A stretch of DNA of 64,000 nt. It comes from Candidatus Barnesiella excrementigallinarum (GTDB lineage Bacteria; Bacteroidota; Bacteroidia; Bacteroidales; Barnesiellaceae). The DNA lies in assembly GCA_019114445.1 (NCBI GenBank), contig DXFL01000029.1, positions 1-64,000 of the forward strand, in the 5' to 3' direction. The notes below the pieces were generated by a model. The model made no database searches, was not told the origin of the DNA, and was given only the letters and a program-made list of their open reading frames with translations. The position numbers and the translations under genes are program-made. Shown here one piece after another: positions 36,272 to 45,512 of this stretch (within the stretch, counting starts at the first letter, position 1; every line of letters starts with the position of its first letter).

Positions 36272-36718
36272 ATGATTTTAGGCAGTTTGAACGATACGGC
36301 ACGGGTGGAGGGATTGCACCCATTGTTGAACCCTCTTTTTGAATACATCAAGAGCCACGATTTTTTAGCCGAGCCGGTGGGACGTATCGTATTGCAAGGA
36401 GAAGAGTTGTTCATTAATAATGACAATCCCATATTGCGTTCGCCCGCCGAGCAACTTATCGAGGTACATCGCCGTTATCTCGATGTACATCTTCCGTTAG
36501 ATGCTCCCGAAATTGTGGGTTGGAAGCCGCTGTGCGACTTGACCGAAGTTAAAGAGGCTTATTCTTATGAGAAAGATATTGCTTTTTATACCGATAAACC
36601 GTCGACCTATTTTACCGTATATTCGGGTCAGTTTTTGATTGTGTTTCCCGAAGACGGTCATGCTCCGATTATTGGCGAGGGTAAGCTTCGTAAGATTTGT
36701 GCAAAAATAAGGTTGTAG
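36272..36718 (+). CDS. YhcH/YjgK/YiaL family protein (DUF386)
   Basis: 148 aa, a cupin-like single-domain protein. Motifs typical of the family are LEVHRRYLDVH-type (here IEVHRRYLDVHLPL), FYTDKPSTYFTVYSGQF and FPEDGHAPIIGEG with a basic C-terminal strand. Family members bind a metal and are linked to sialic acid or sugar acid metabolism in other bacteria; no such genes are nearby. It follows the MBL gene by 61 nt without a promoter box and is likely last in the operon. Confidence 0.88.
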   Translation: MILGSLNDTARVEGLHPLLNPLFEYIKSHDFLAEPVGRIVLQGEELFINNDNPILRSPAEQLIEVHRRYLDVHLPLDAPEIVGWKPLCDLTEVKEAYSYEKDIAFYTDKPSTYFTVYSGQFLIVFPEDGHAPIIGEGKLRKICAKIRL

Positions 36719-36743
36719 GATACATTGGGGCAGGAGCAGATTA

Positions 36744-36785
36744 AACAACAAGGGGCTGAAATTTATATTTCAGCCCCTTGTTGTT
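36744..36785. terminator. Bidirectional terminator between yhcH and the OPT gene
   Basis: The arms 36744-36762 and 36767-36785 pair perfectly over 19 bp with a 4-nt loop, between convergent genes. Confidence 0.92.
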
Positions 36786-36801
36786 ATTGGGTATATTGGG
36801 T

Positions 36802-38763
36802 TTAGTTTTGTTTTTTCGCCTTCATGCTCGATACGGTGAGGAATGCGATAAGCAACAGATACATAACCAATCCGGCAATTTGCATGGTGGTTTCGCTCAG
36901 GTTGTGATGATACTTGAATTGAGCAAGGCTTAATCCTGCACTGACAACACCCATGAGCGCTCCGCCGGCGATGAATCCCGAAGCAAGTAATGTACCCTTG
37001 TCGACACGGGCTTTGTTGAGTTCAGCGTCTTTCGAACGGCTACCTACGTACCAACTGATAAGTCCGCCGATTACAAGCGGGGTATTCAGTTCCAACGGGA
37101 TAAACATACCCAAAGCAAAGGCCAACGCCGGAACATTGAGCCATGTCAATACTAACGCAAGAATGGCGCCTACGCCGTAAAGCAGCCAGGGTGCTCCTTG
37201 TCCCATCATGAGCGGTTCGATTACAGCAGCCATCGCGTTGGCTTGGGGAGCAACCAAAGCATTCTCGCCCGAAAATCCGTATGCCTTGTTCAGCAACAGG
37301 ATAACACCGCCTACGGTAGCGGCCGAAACGAGTGTGCCGAGGAATTTCCACGTCTCTTGTTTACGAGGGGTAGAACCTATCCAGTATCCTATTTTCAAGT
37401 CGGTGATAAATCCGCCGGCCATCGACAAGGCCGTACATACCACACCACCGATTACAAGGGCGGCAACCATTCCGCTGGTACCTTTAAGTCCTACGGCTAC
37501 CAAAATAACCGAGGCTAAAATCAAGGTCATCAAAGTCATTCCCGAAACCGGGTTAGTCCCTACAATGGCGATGGCATTGGCGGCCACAGTCGTAAACAGG
37601 AATGCAATACCCGCTACCACCAAAAATGCAACTAAGGCCTGCACAAAGTTGTTGATGACACCTATATAGAAGAACAGGAAGGTAATAATCAAGGCGAATA
37701 CAATGGCCGAGATAATAAATTTCATAGAGAGATCGCGTTGGGTGCGAGGTACTTTGGTTTCGTCGTTCTCTTTGTTTTTGCCCGAAAATTCTTTCGAGGC
37801 GAGACCCAACGCCCCTTTGATGACACCCCATGAACGAACAATGCCGATGACACCGGCCATGGCAATACCGCCGATTCCTATGTAACGGCCATAGTTCGAG
37901 AATATCTCTTCGGGAGCGGCTGCCACCAGTTCGCTGCCGGGGACGCTGCCCAATAGCGGTATGATGATAAACCAAACGAAGAGGGAGCCGGAGCAGATTA
38001 TCAAACAGTATTTCAGCCCTACGATATATCCGAGACCCAATACGGCAGCTCCGGTATTGATCTTAAATACCATCTTGACGTTGTTGGCCAATTCGGTTCC
38101 CCACGGTAAGATTCGGGTGGTGAGGACTTCGCTCCACCAGCCGAAAGTCGAGAGGCAGAAGTCGTATAATCCACCTACCAATCCGGCCAAAATAAGCGGT
38201 TTGGCTTGGTTGCCGGCTTTTTCGCCCGATACAAGTACCTGTGCGGTGGCTGTGGCTTCGGGGAAAGGATATTTGCCGTGCATATCCGAAACGAAATATT
38301 TACGGAAAGGGATAAGGAATAATATACCCAAAATTCCACCCAATAGGGAGCTGAGGAAAACCTCCATGAAATTTACGGTCAATTCGGGATATTTGGCTTG
38401 CAGGATATACAGGGCCGGTAAGGTGAAGATGGCACCGGCGACAATCACTCCCGAACAGGCTCCGATAGATTGTATAATTACGTTTTCGCCCAATGCGTTT
38501 TTACGCTTGGCGGCTCCCGATAATCCTACGGCAATGATGGCGATAGGTATGGCCGCTTCGAATACTTGACCTACTCTCAGACCCAAAAAAGCAGCGGCAG
38601 CCGAGAAAATAACAGCCATGACAATACCCCAAGAAACCGACCATGCGTTGACTTCGGGATAAACTTTGTCGGGCGAAAGAATAGGTTTGTACGTTTCCCC
38701 CGGTTTTAATTCCCGAAACGCATTTTCGGGTAAATCGACGGGTTGTTTTTCGTTTGTTTCCAT
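36802..38763 (-). CDS. OPT-family oligopeptide transporter
   Basis: 653 aa, about 14-16 membrane helices. Early conserved pieces include TYKPILSPDKVYPEVNAWSV and SAAAAFLGLRVGQVFEAAIP. Later ones are FPEATATAQVL, NPVSGMTLMTL and MGVVSAGLSL. OPT proteins import oligopeptides or metal chelates with protons; the substrate here is unknown. Single-gene unit; no clean -7 box was found upstream (GATTTTTG, one mismatch, is nearest). Confidence 0.93.
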   Translation of the reverse strand: METNEKQPVDLPENAFRELKPGETYKPILSPDKVYPEVNAWSVSWGIVMAVIFSAAAAFLGLRVGQVFEAAIPIAIIAVGLSGAAKRKNALGENVIIQSIGACSGVIVAGAIFTLPALYILQAKYPELTVNFMEVFLSSLLGGILGILFLIPFRKYFVSDMHGKYPFPEATATAQVLVSGEKAGNQAKPLILAGLVGGLYDFCLSTFGWWSEVLTTRILPWGTELANNVKMVFKINTGAAVLGLGYIVGLKYCLIICSGSLFVWFIIIPLLGSVPGSELVAAAPEEIFSNYGRYIGIGGIAMAGVIGIVRSWGVIKGALGLASKEFSGKNKENDETKVPRTQRDLSMKFIISAIVFALIITFLFFYIGVINNFVQALVAFLVVAGIAFLFTTVAANAIAIVGTNPVSGMTLMTLILASVILVAVGLKGTSGMVAALVIGGVVCTALSMAGGFITDLKIGYWIGSTPRKQETWKFLGTLVSAATVGGVILLLNKAYGFSGENALVAPQANAMAAVIEPLMMGQGAPWLLYGVGAILALVLTWLNVPALAFALGMFIPLELNTPLVIGGLISWYVGSRSKDAELNKARVDKGTLLASGFIAGGALMGVVSAGLSLAQFKYHHNLSETTMQIAGLVMYLLLIAFLTVSSMKAKKQN

Positions 38764-38910
38764 ATAAATTCTTACTGTTTTTGTGTATTGCTTTTCAAAA
38801 ATCGCGGCAAGTTACTAAAAAATGGAAACATTGCGGGCATGATGGCTTCTGTTTTTTCTCTTTCTGTCTTATAAAAAGATAATTTATACAGGAAAACGAA
38901 CAAAAAATTT

Positions 38911-38918
38911 TATATTTG
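38911..38918 (+). promoter_or_regulatory. -7 box of the DUF2461 gene
   Basis: TATATTTG (TAnnTTTG), about 75 nt before the chosen ATG. Confidence 0.5.
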
Positions 38919-38992
38919 TAACTCGTAAACAAGAAAAATGATATACAATTTGTCGAAATATAAACGACTTGTTGAATTGGAGAAATAATGGT

Positions 38993-39658
38993 ATGAAAGA
39001 GATATTGGCCTATTTATCCCAACTGCGGGATAACAACAACAGAGAATGGTTTCAAGCTCATAAGGCGGAGTACGATCGGTTACGCCCTTTGTTTGTCGAA
39101 AAGGTGCAAGCCTTGATACAGCAGATTGCCCGGTTCGACGATGATATTGCCGGGTTGGATGCCCAATCGTGTATGTACCGGATATATCGCGATATTCGTT
39201 TCTCGCCCGACAAGACCCCGTATAAACCCTATATGTCGGCCTATATTGCAAAGGGCGGTCGCAAAAGTTTGCGTGCCGGTTATTATTTTCATTTCGAGCC
39301 GGGGAATTGTATGTTGAGCGGAGGAATATGGTGTCCCGAACCGAAATTGTTGAAAGCGTTGCGGCAGGCTGTATATGACAATTACGACGAGTTGAAAGAG
39401 ATTGTAGAGAACCGGTCGTTCAAGGCCTTGTATCGCGATTGGGTGGGCGAGACCTTGAAAATTGTCCCCCGGCCGTTCCCCCGCGATTGCGAACAGGCCG
39501 AATGGATCAAACGGAAAGATTACGTGGTGTTGAATGTGAAACCCGATAGCTTTTTCGATTCGCCCGACTGGATAGAAAAAACAGCTCACGATTTCAAAAT
39601 TATGAAACCGCTGAACGACTTCCTCAACTATACGGTCGACGAAGTGTATGATTTGTAA
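38993..39658 (+). CDS. DUF2461 domain protein
   Basis: 221 aa, one domain. Conserved pieces are NNNREWFQAHKAEYDRL, the RIYRDIRFSPDKTPYK motif, YYFHFEPGNCMLSGGIW and the C-terminal KPLNDFL. The function of this widespread family is not known. The ATG at 38993 is preceded by a GGAG sequence (38979-38982) and gives the usual N-terminus. It converges on mutS2, with only 8 nt between stops. Confidence 0.88.
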   Translation: MKEILAYLSQLRDNNNREWFQAHKAEYDRLRPLFVEKVQALIQQIARFDDDIAGLDAQSCMYRIYRDIRFSPDKTPYKPYMSAYIAKGGRKSLRAGYYFHFEPGNCMLSGGIWCPEPKLLKALRQAVYDNYDELKEIVENRSFKALYRDWVGETLKIVPRPFPRDCEQAEWIKRKDYVVLNVKPDSFFDSPDWIEKTAHDFKIMKPLNDFLNYTVDEVYDL

Positions 39659-39666
39659 TGACGATT

Positions 39667-42138
39667 TTAATTTAATTCCACAACGGTAATGCCGGCTCCG
39701 CCGAACTGTACGTGTTCGTCTTGAAAATGCGAAACACCCGGTACGGTTTTGAGGTATTGACGGATAACCTGCCGAAGTACACCGGTTCCGGTGCCGTGCA
39801 GGATACGCACCCGTGAACAGCCTACCTGTATGGCGTCGTCGATGAAATAGGTGACGGCCTGCAAGGCTTCGTCGGCGCGCATACCTCTTACGTCGATTTC
39901 TTGTTTGAAGTGGAGTTGTTTTTCGCGCATATCGTCGGTGGTTTGTACACCGAGGAAGGTGGCTTTGGCATTCTCTTTCTTGATTTGGCTTTTGCTTACC
40001 TTCTCCAAACGGTCGACCTTGACGGTGGATTTTAGCATTCCGAAAGCAACGGTCACTTGGTTACCGTCTGTTTCGAGAACTTCGCCCACCGAAGTTTGCC
40101 CTTTCAACCTTACCGCATCGCCGGGTGCAATTATTGCGGGAGTGGCAGGTTGTGCGGCTTCCTCTTTTTTCTTTTGCTGCTTGCGTTTTTTCCGATCGTT
40201 GATTTGGCGGAGTTTCCGGCTCACCATATCGTCGGCTTCCGGTTCTTGATTTAGTTCATTCTTGAATTGTTCGAATTTTTGTCGGGCAGCTCGGGTTTTC
40301 TCCTTCTCGGCTTGTGCCTCTTTTATTTCGCGTATGGTGTTTTCTATGCGGGCATTGGCTTCGGACAGCAGTTGTGCGGCATCGCCTTTTGCCTGTTTGA
40401 TCAACTCTTTGCGCCGTTTCTCCAAGTCGGTCAAATCGGCTTCGTAACGGGCTGTCAGCTCTTCGAGTTTCTTTTCGCGCAGACGAATGTTTTGGCGCTT
40501 GTTTTCCCAATAGCGTTTGTCACGGACGATGTCTTGTAAATATTTGTCCATGTCGATATAGGCCGAACCTACTTTCTCGGAAGCCGAAGCGATTACCTCT
40601 TCCGGCAAACCTATTTTGCGGGCAATCTCGATGGCAAACGAGCTACCCGGATTCCCGATAGAGAGTTTGAACAGCGGTTGCATTAAATGCCGGTCGTAGA
40701 GCATGGCACCGTTTATAATCCCTTCGGAATCTTCGGCAAAGTGTTTGAGGTTTTGATAGTGTGTGGTGATAACTCCATAGGCTCGCTTTTGGTTGAACCG
40801 GTCGAGCAGAGCTTCGGCAATGGCTCCGCCGATTTGGGGTTCGGTACCTCCGCCAAACTCATCGATAAGCAAGAGACTGTTTTCGCCCGCATTCCGTATG
40901 AAATATTTCATGTGGGTGAGGTGCGAACTGTATGTACTCAGGTCGTCTTCGATAGACTGTTCGTCGCCGATGTCGATGAATATATCTTTGAATATGCCGG
41001 TTCGGGAGTTGTCGTGCATGGGTACCAACAAACCGCATTGCAACATATATTGCAGCAGCCCCACGGTTTTGAGGCATACCGATTTGCCCCCGGCATTCGG
41101 ACCCGATATGAGAAGAATCCGGTTCTTTTCGTCCAATGTTAAATCGAGGGGTACAACGGTTTTCCCTTGCCGTTTCAACGACAGGAAGAGCAACGGGTGT
41201 ATGGCGTGAAACCATTCGATTTGGCGAATATTCTCGAAGGTGGGCAATACACCTCCTATTTCTATGGCTAAAAGGGCTTTTGCCCGAATGAAATCTATTT
41301 CGGCAAGAAATTCGTATGAGTAGATAATTTCGTCGATGAAGGGACGAAGCTCGTCGGTAAACGAGGTCAAAATGCGTACCACCTCCCGGCGTTCTTCGTT
41401 TTCGAGTTCTCTCACCCGGTTATTGGCCTCCACAACCTCGGCCGGTTCGATAAATATGGTTTTCCCGCTGGCCGATTCGTCGTGTACGATACCCTTGATT
41501 TTCCGTTTATACGAGGGGGCCACCGGTATGACCAGCCGTCCGTCGCGCATGGTGGGGGTGACCTCTTTGTCGACAAAACCTTCGCTTTGAGCCGTGCGCA
41601 ATATGGCATTCAAGTTGCGCGATATGCTCGCTAAGGTAGAAGTTATGCTACTGCGGATTTGAGCCAATGCAGGGGAGGCATTGTCCTTGATATGCCCGAA
41701 TTTATCGAGAATGGCGTCGATTTGTTTAATCAATTGGGGGAACGACCCGACCTCTTTCGACAATTCGTACAGGAAGGGATATTTAATTTCGTCCTCCTCA
41801 CTGTCGGGGCGCAAGAACCTTAAAATACCCTGTATGGTGTCGAGCGATCGCCGTAAATCGAACAACTCCGTTTCTTCCAAAAAAGTACCTTCGATGCGAA
41901 TCCGTTTCAGCGACGGTCGCACATCGAAAAAGAAGTTGGCAGGGAAATCGTCGGAATTCTCGATGATGTGTACAAAATCCCACGTTTGGTTTAACTGTTT
42001 CCGTATGACTTCATAATCGGTAGAAAATTCCATTCTATCGGTATAGTCGATGCCCAATGCACTGAGACATTTCTCTTTAATGAGCGACCTTATTTGGTCG
42101 AAACCTGTTTTTTGTTCGAAGTTTTTAGGGTATGTCAC
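39667..42138 (-). CDS. mutS2: Endonuclease MutS2
   Basis: 823 aa. The MutS core has the P loop ISGPNAGGKSVCLKTVGLL, Walker B LLIDEFGGGTEP and the signature GVITTHY. A long coiled coil (about 520-640) follows, then the Smr nuclease domain at the C-terminus, with EIDVRGMRADEAL and RILHGTGTGVLRQVIRQYL. MutS2 suppresses homologous recombination or rescues collided ribosomes, depending on species. It starts with GTG; no in-frame ATG precedes it before a stop, and the next ATG would cut into the conserved N-terminus. Confidence 0.95.
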   Translation of the reverse strand: MTYPKNFEQKTGFDQIRSLIKEKCLSALGIDYTDRMEFSTDYEVIRKQLNQTWDFVHIIENSDDFPANFFFDVRPSLKRIRIEGTFLEETELFDLRRSLDTIQGILRFLRPDSEEDEIKYPFLYELSKEVGSFPQLIKQIDAILDKFGHIKDNASPALAQIRSSITSTLASISRNLNAILRTAQSEGFVDKEVTPTMRDGRLVIPVAPSYKRKIKGIVHDESASGKTIFIEPAEVVEANNRVRELENEERREVVRILTSFTDELRPFIDEIIYSYEFLAEIDFIRAKALLAIEIGGVLPTFENIRQIEWFHAIHPLLFLSLKRQGKTVVPLDLTLDEKNRILLISGPNAGGKSVCLKTVGLLQYMLQCGLLVPMHDNSRTGIFKDIFIDIGDEQSIEDDLSTYSSHLTHMKYFIRNAGENSLLLIDEFGGGTEPQIGGAIAEALLDRFNQKRAYGVITTHYQNLKHFAEDSEGIINGAMLYDRHLMQPLFKLSIGNPGSSFAIEIARKIGLPEEVIASASEKVGSAYIDMDKYLQDIVRDKRYWENKRQNIRLREKKLEELTARYEADLTDLEKRRKELIKQAKGDAAQLLSEANARIENTIREIKEAQAEKEKTRAARQKFEQFKNELNQEPEADDMVSRKLRQINDRKKRKQQKKKEEAAQPATPAIIAPGDAVRLKGQTSVGEVLETDGNQVTVAFGMLKSTVKVDRLEKVSKSQIKKENAKATFLGVQTTDDMREKQLHFKQEIDVRGMRADEALQAVTYFIDDAIQVGCSRVRILHGTGTGVLRQVIRQYLKTVPGVSHFQDEHVQFGGAGITVVELN

Positions 42139-42165
42139 ACCTCTATGTGTTTAGTAAAGTTGTTG

Positions 42166-42173
42166 CAAAAGTA
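42166..42173 (-). promoter_or_regulatory. -7 box of mutS2
   Basis: The minus strand reads TACTTTTG (TAnnTTTG), 27 nt before the GTG start of mutS2. Confidence 0.6.
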
Positions 42174-42259
42174 ATAAAAAGTGCAATGATATTTGCGATG
42201 GTCGTTGAACAAAACTTGCAGGTCGGTTGTATTAAGGTTGTTTTTTTAACGGAAAAAAT

Positions 42260-42625
42260 ATGGAAATCGTGAATAGTACTTACAGAGAGGTAAAGAAAAT
42301 GTTTCAAACGGCCGTACCCCCTTATGTCGCTACCATTAACGATGATTATCATTATGAGGTTTGGGCGATAAAGAAACAGGTTGGCGAAGTCAATGACTCG
42401 GAAGAGTTGTTGGGTTATGTGGCACAGCACGAAGATTGTGTGACCGTAGGATTTAACAACAAACTGGACGAAAAGATAAAGGAAGAGGCTTTTTCGAAGT
42501 TGCTGTTGGAAAAGATGATATATGGCCGAATTCGGATTCATCGCATGACACATCAACTTCACGACGATTTACAAAATGCGATAGCAAACCTTATGAGATA
42601 CTATTCCGAGAGAAATTGGATTTGA
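42260..42625 (+). CDS. Hypothetical protein of unknown family
   Basis: 121 aa, soluble, no signal peptide. I do not recognise the family. The sequence alternates acidic and hydrophobic segments: REVKKMFQTAVPPYVATIND, a strand-like YHYEVWAIKKQV, then helices ending in LMRYYSERNWI. No Cys motif or catalytic signature is evident. Codon use is like that of its neighbours. It is followed by a strong terminator and preceded by 121 nt without a clean promoter box, so it is probably a small single-gene unit. Confidence 0.7.
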   Translation: MEIVNSTYREVKKMFQTAVPPYVATINDDYHYEVWAIKKQVGEVNDSEELLGYVAQHEDCVTVGFNNKLDEKIKEEAFSKLLLEKMIYGRIRIHRMTHQLHDDLQNAIANLMRYYSERNWI

Positions 42626-42702
42626 ACTCCGTTACGGACAGTTTCGTATATGGCTATAACGAAAGGCAATAGATAGAATAATCTAAATTGAGTAATTGGT
42701 AA

Positions 42703-42740
42703 AGAGCCTCCGAGATGATAATCGTCACCTCGGAGGCTCT
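42703..42740 (+). terminator. Terminator after the hypothetical gene
   Basis: The arms 42703-42714 and 42729-42740 pair over 12 bp without mismatch and are followed by a T-rich stretch. Confidence 0.85.
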
Positions 42741-42847
42741 TCTGTTTTGTCGAATAACCGGGGCTCACCAATACTAAGAGCCTGTAAATCCTTTTTTGAG
42801 GTAGAAATATCGATGAATCGTATACGAAAAAAGAGTTGAAAATCCGA

Positions 42848-42855
42848 TAATTTTG
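42848..42855 (+). promoter_or_regulatory. -7 box of the flavodoxin-CMD-DUF362 unit
   Basis: TAATTTTG (TAnnTTTG), about 65 nt before the flavodoxin start. The next two genes have no clear box of their own. Confidence 0.45.
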
Positions 42856-42918
42856 TAACCGGGAAAAGAATTGAACAACTATTATGTAAGTTGTATTTGT
42901 AAAAAAATAACGGTAGTA

Positions 42919-43404
42919 ATGATGAATGAAAAAATTTTAATCGCCTATTTCTCTTGTACCGGTACGACAAGAACAACGGCCGAAGAGTTGGCCGAAGCGG
43001 CAAATGCAGATTTATATGAGATTGTGCCGGAGATCCCTTATACAATGGCCGACCTGAACTGGAACGATCCGGCGAGCCGAACGTCAGTGGAGATGCGAGA
43101 TACTTCTTCTCGTCCCAATATTGTAGGCACATTACCCGATATGGATAAATACGAGGTTGTCTTTATTGGATTTCCTGTGTGGTGGTATATTGCGCCTACC
43201 ATTGTAAATACTTTTATTGAGCGATGTGATTTGTCGGGAAAGAAGATTGTGCCTTTTGCCACATCGGGAGGAAGTGGAATTGCCAACTGCGAAAAGAACC
43301 TTCGATTGAATTATCCGAATCTCGATTGGAGACCCGGTAAACTTTTAAACAAACGATTGTCTAAGGCTCAATTATCCGACTGGATTGAGCTCATAGGGGC
43401 ATAA
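42919..43404 (+). CDS. Flavodoxin-like protein
   Basis: 161 aa. FMN phosphate-binding loop [17 protein letters not shown] lies at the N-terminus, the mid loop is [15 protein letters not shown] with the flavin-stacking aromatic residues, and [13 protein letters not shown] is the third loop. This is the short flavodoxin type common in Bacteroidales, a possible NAD(P)H-linked electron carrier or quinone reductase. The start may be the ATG at 42919 or 42922. It leads a group with two exported proteins. Confidence 0.88.
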   Translation: MMNEKILIAYFSCTGTTRTTAEELAEAANADLYEIVPEIPYTMADLNWNDPASRTSVEMRDTSSRPNIVGTLPDMDKYEVVFIGFPVWWYIAPTIVNTFIERCDLSGKKIVPFATSGGSGIANCEKNLRLNYPNLDWRPGKLLNKRLSKAQLSDWIELIGA

Positions 43405-43507
43405 CGGTTTCGATGACCTATTGTTCCCCCCCCGATATGGGAATGGCGCACTGTACATGGTTAAGGATGCCTGTTACGTGATAATGCTCATTTTTAATCT
43501 CTTTAAT

Positions 43508-44251
43508 ATGAAACGATGGATTATTTTATGGATATTGGCGGGTTCGATATTACCCGTGATGGCTCAGGGAAATATGGATAAAGAGGATATGGACCGAGTA
43601 GAACTTTGCAAACAGAATTACACAGCCTTGTTCGGTGGAGAGGCTTTGACCGGCGATAGCTCGGATCCAGAATTTATGGCTATTCTTCAAAAATTCATTT
43701 TTGGGGAGGTTTTTACCGTGGGCGACCTCGATTATAAAACTCGCGAATTGATCACTTGTACGGTCCTTTCTGTCATGCAAACGTTACCGCAACTGAAAGT
43801 TCATGCAAAAGCTGCTTTGAATGTGGGTGTGTCGCCGATTGAATTGCGCGAAGCCATTTACCAGTGTGCGCCGTTTATCGGATTCCCGCGAACGTTGAAT
43901 GCCATTGAGGTTATCAACCAAGTATTTCGGGAGCAAGGAGTAGCTTTGCCCCTTGCCGCACAAGGAACTACGACAGAGCGTAATCGCCGTGAAAAGGGGG
44001 TAGCCATTCAAAAACCGCTTTATGGCGACGAGATTGTTGCCAAGATGGCCGATGTACCCGGTGGAATGGGTGACGATGTGGCTCGATTTCTTACGGAATA
44101 CTGTTTCGGGGAGATTTCCGACGAAACAGCATACAGGCACCATATTCAAACGCCCCATTTCCAAAAATACAAGCAGGGTACGCTCGATATGGTCCGGTCG
44201 CTTGAACTGGTCGATTCTACACCATTGATCCCCGAATTAAAAATCAAATAA
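43508..44251 (+). CDS. Exported carboxymuconolactone-decarboxylase-family protein
   Basis: 247 aa. Signal peptide at 1-19 (MKRWIILWILAGSILPVMA). The CMD domain covers about 50-135: TRELITCTVLSVMQTLPQLK, HAKAALNVGVSPIELREAIYQ and GFPRTLNAIEVINQVF. A second, diverged CMD-like half follows. The AhpD CxxC pair is absent, so a thiol peroxidase partner role is unlikely. A run of eight C lies upstream at 43426-43433. The ATG at 43508 was chosen because the signal peptide starts there. Confidence 0.85.
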   Translation: MKRWIILWILAGSILPVMAQGNMDKEDMDRVELCKQNYTALFGGEALTGDSSDPEFMAILQKFIFGEVFTVGDLDYKTRELITCTVLSVMQTLPQLKVHAKAALNVGVSPIELREAIYQCAPFIGFPRTLNAIEVINQVFREQGVALPLAAQGTTTERNRREKGVAIQKPLYGDEIVAKMADVPGGMGDDVARFLTEYCFGEISDETAYRHHIQTPHFQKYKQGTLDMVRSLELVDSTPLIPELKIK

Positions 44252-44323
44252 GACGAAGACGATCGGCTGGCGAATCGATTCCGGGTAACTAAATTGAGTA
44301 AATAACTAATCAATTACAATAAT

Positions 44324-45310
44324 ATGAATATGAAGAACAGTATTCTGACGATGATGTGGGTAATGTTGTTTGCCGCATCGAGTTGTGTCAACGCACAAAA
44401 CAATCGGGAAACATCACTGGACGAAACGCCTTCTACTCCAAAGGCCCTTCCCAAAGTTTATTTCTATAAAGAGATTACATCGGAGAATTTGGTAAAAATC
44501 TATGAGGCCCTCGGTCGTGAGGCCAAAGGTAAAGTAGCTGTAAAACTTTCGACAGGAGAACCCGGAGGACATAATTTCCTGCAACCCGGCCTTATCAAAG
44601 AGCTGGTGCAAAAAGTAAATGGTACAATTGTAGAGTGCAATACCGCTTATGGAGGAGGACGAGCCAATACGGAAACCCATTTAAAGGCGGCAGCCGACCA
44701 CGGATTTACCGCGATTGCTCCGGTTGACATTATGGATGCCGATGGCGAAGTTGACTTGCCGGTTACAGGAGGAAAACATCTCACCCGGGATATTGTAGGG
44801 AAGAATTATTTAAATTATGATTTTACCATTATCCTGTCCCATTTCAAAGGTCATGCAATGGGTGGATTTGGCGGTGCGATTAAAAATATGTCTATTGGCA
44901 TTGCTTCGTCTAATGGCAAACGGTTGATCCACTCAGCCGGTACGAGTACCACAAGTTGGGGTAATCCGGCGCAAGATGACTTTTTGGAATCTATGGCCGA
45001 AGCCGCCAAAGCTGTTGCAGACCATTGTGGAGAAAATATCCTTTACATCAGTGTTGCCAATAATTTGTCGGTAGATTGTGATTGCGATTCGTCACCGGCC
45101 GATCCCGAAATGGGCGATATAGGTATATTGGCCTCGCTCGATCCCGTGGCACTCGATCGCGCTTGTACCGATTTGGTCCGTTCGTCGAACGATCACGGGA
45201 AAATTCATCTTATAGAGCGTATAGATTCGCGTCATGGTATGCATACGTTGGATCATGCCGAAGCTCTTGGAATGGGTTGCCAACAATACGAGTTGGTCGA
45301 GCTCGACTGA
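44324..45310 (+). CDS. Exported DUF362-domain protein
   Basis: 328 aa. The N-terminus (MLFAASSCVNAQ) is a signal sequence; the Cys could serve as a lipobox. The DUF362 domain shows KVAVKLSTGEPGG, HFKGHAMGGFGGAIKNMSIG, VDCDCDSSP and ADPEMGDIGILASLDPVALD. Ferredoxin-type CxxCxxC clusters that some DUF362 proteins carry are not present. Function unknown. The gene lies 72 nt after the CMD gene without a promoter box and probably shares its transcript. Start 44324 or 44330. Confidence 0.87.
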   Translation: MNMKNSILTMMWVMLFAASSCVNAQNNRETSLDETPSTPKALPKVYFYKEITSENLVKIYEALGREAKGKVAVKLSTGEPGGHNFLQPGLIKELVQKVNGTIVECNTAYGGGRANTETHLKAAADHGFTAIAPVDIMDADGEVDLPVTGGKHLTRDIVGKNYLNYDFTIILSHFKGHAMGGFGGAIKNMSIGIASSNGKRLIHSAGTSTTSWGNPAQDDFLESMAEAAKAVADHCGENILYISVANNLSVDCDCDSSPADPEMGDIGILASLDPVALDRACTDLVRSSNDHGKIHLIERIDSRHGMHTLDHAEALGMGCQQYELVELD

Positions 45311-45482
45311 TACATAGGAGAATAAGTAAAAAGGGGAGGGAAGATACCGTATTTTGCCTTTCCTCCACAAAATCGACCAATATTACCGGCGAACAGGCAA
45401 ACCGTAAAGCCACATATACGCCTGAAATTCCGGTGGGTTATATTATTCTTTCTAATTTCATCTATATTTGAGGGAGTTTTCG

Positions 45483-45490
45483 TATATTTG
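45483..45490 (+). promoter_or_regulatory. -7 box of glnS
   Basis: TATATTTG (TAnnTTTG), 22 nt before the glnS start. The same octamer also occurs 20 nt upstream at 45463-45470. Confidence 0.6.
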
Positions 45491-45512
45491 CACCTTGTAA
45501 ATAAGCGCATTT

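Noticed and set aside
45082-45471. 129-codon plus-strand frame over the DUF362 3' end
   Set aside because: An out-of-frame reading of DUF362 that continues into the intergenic region; it has no start signal.
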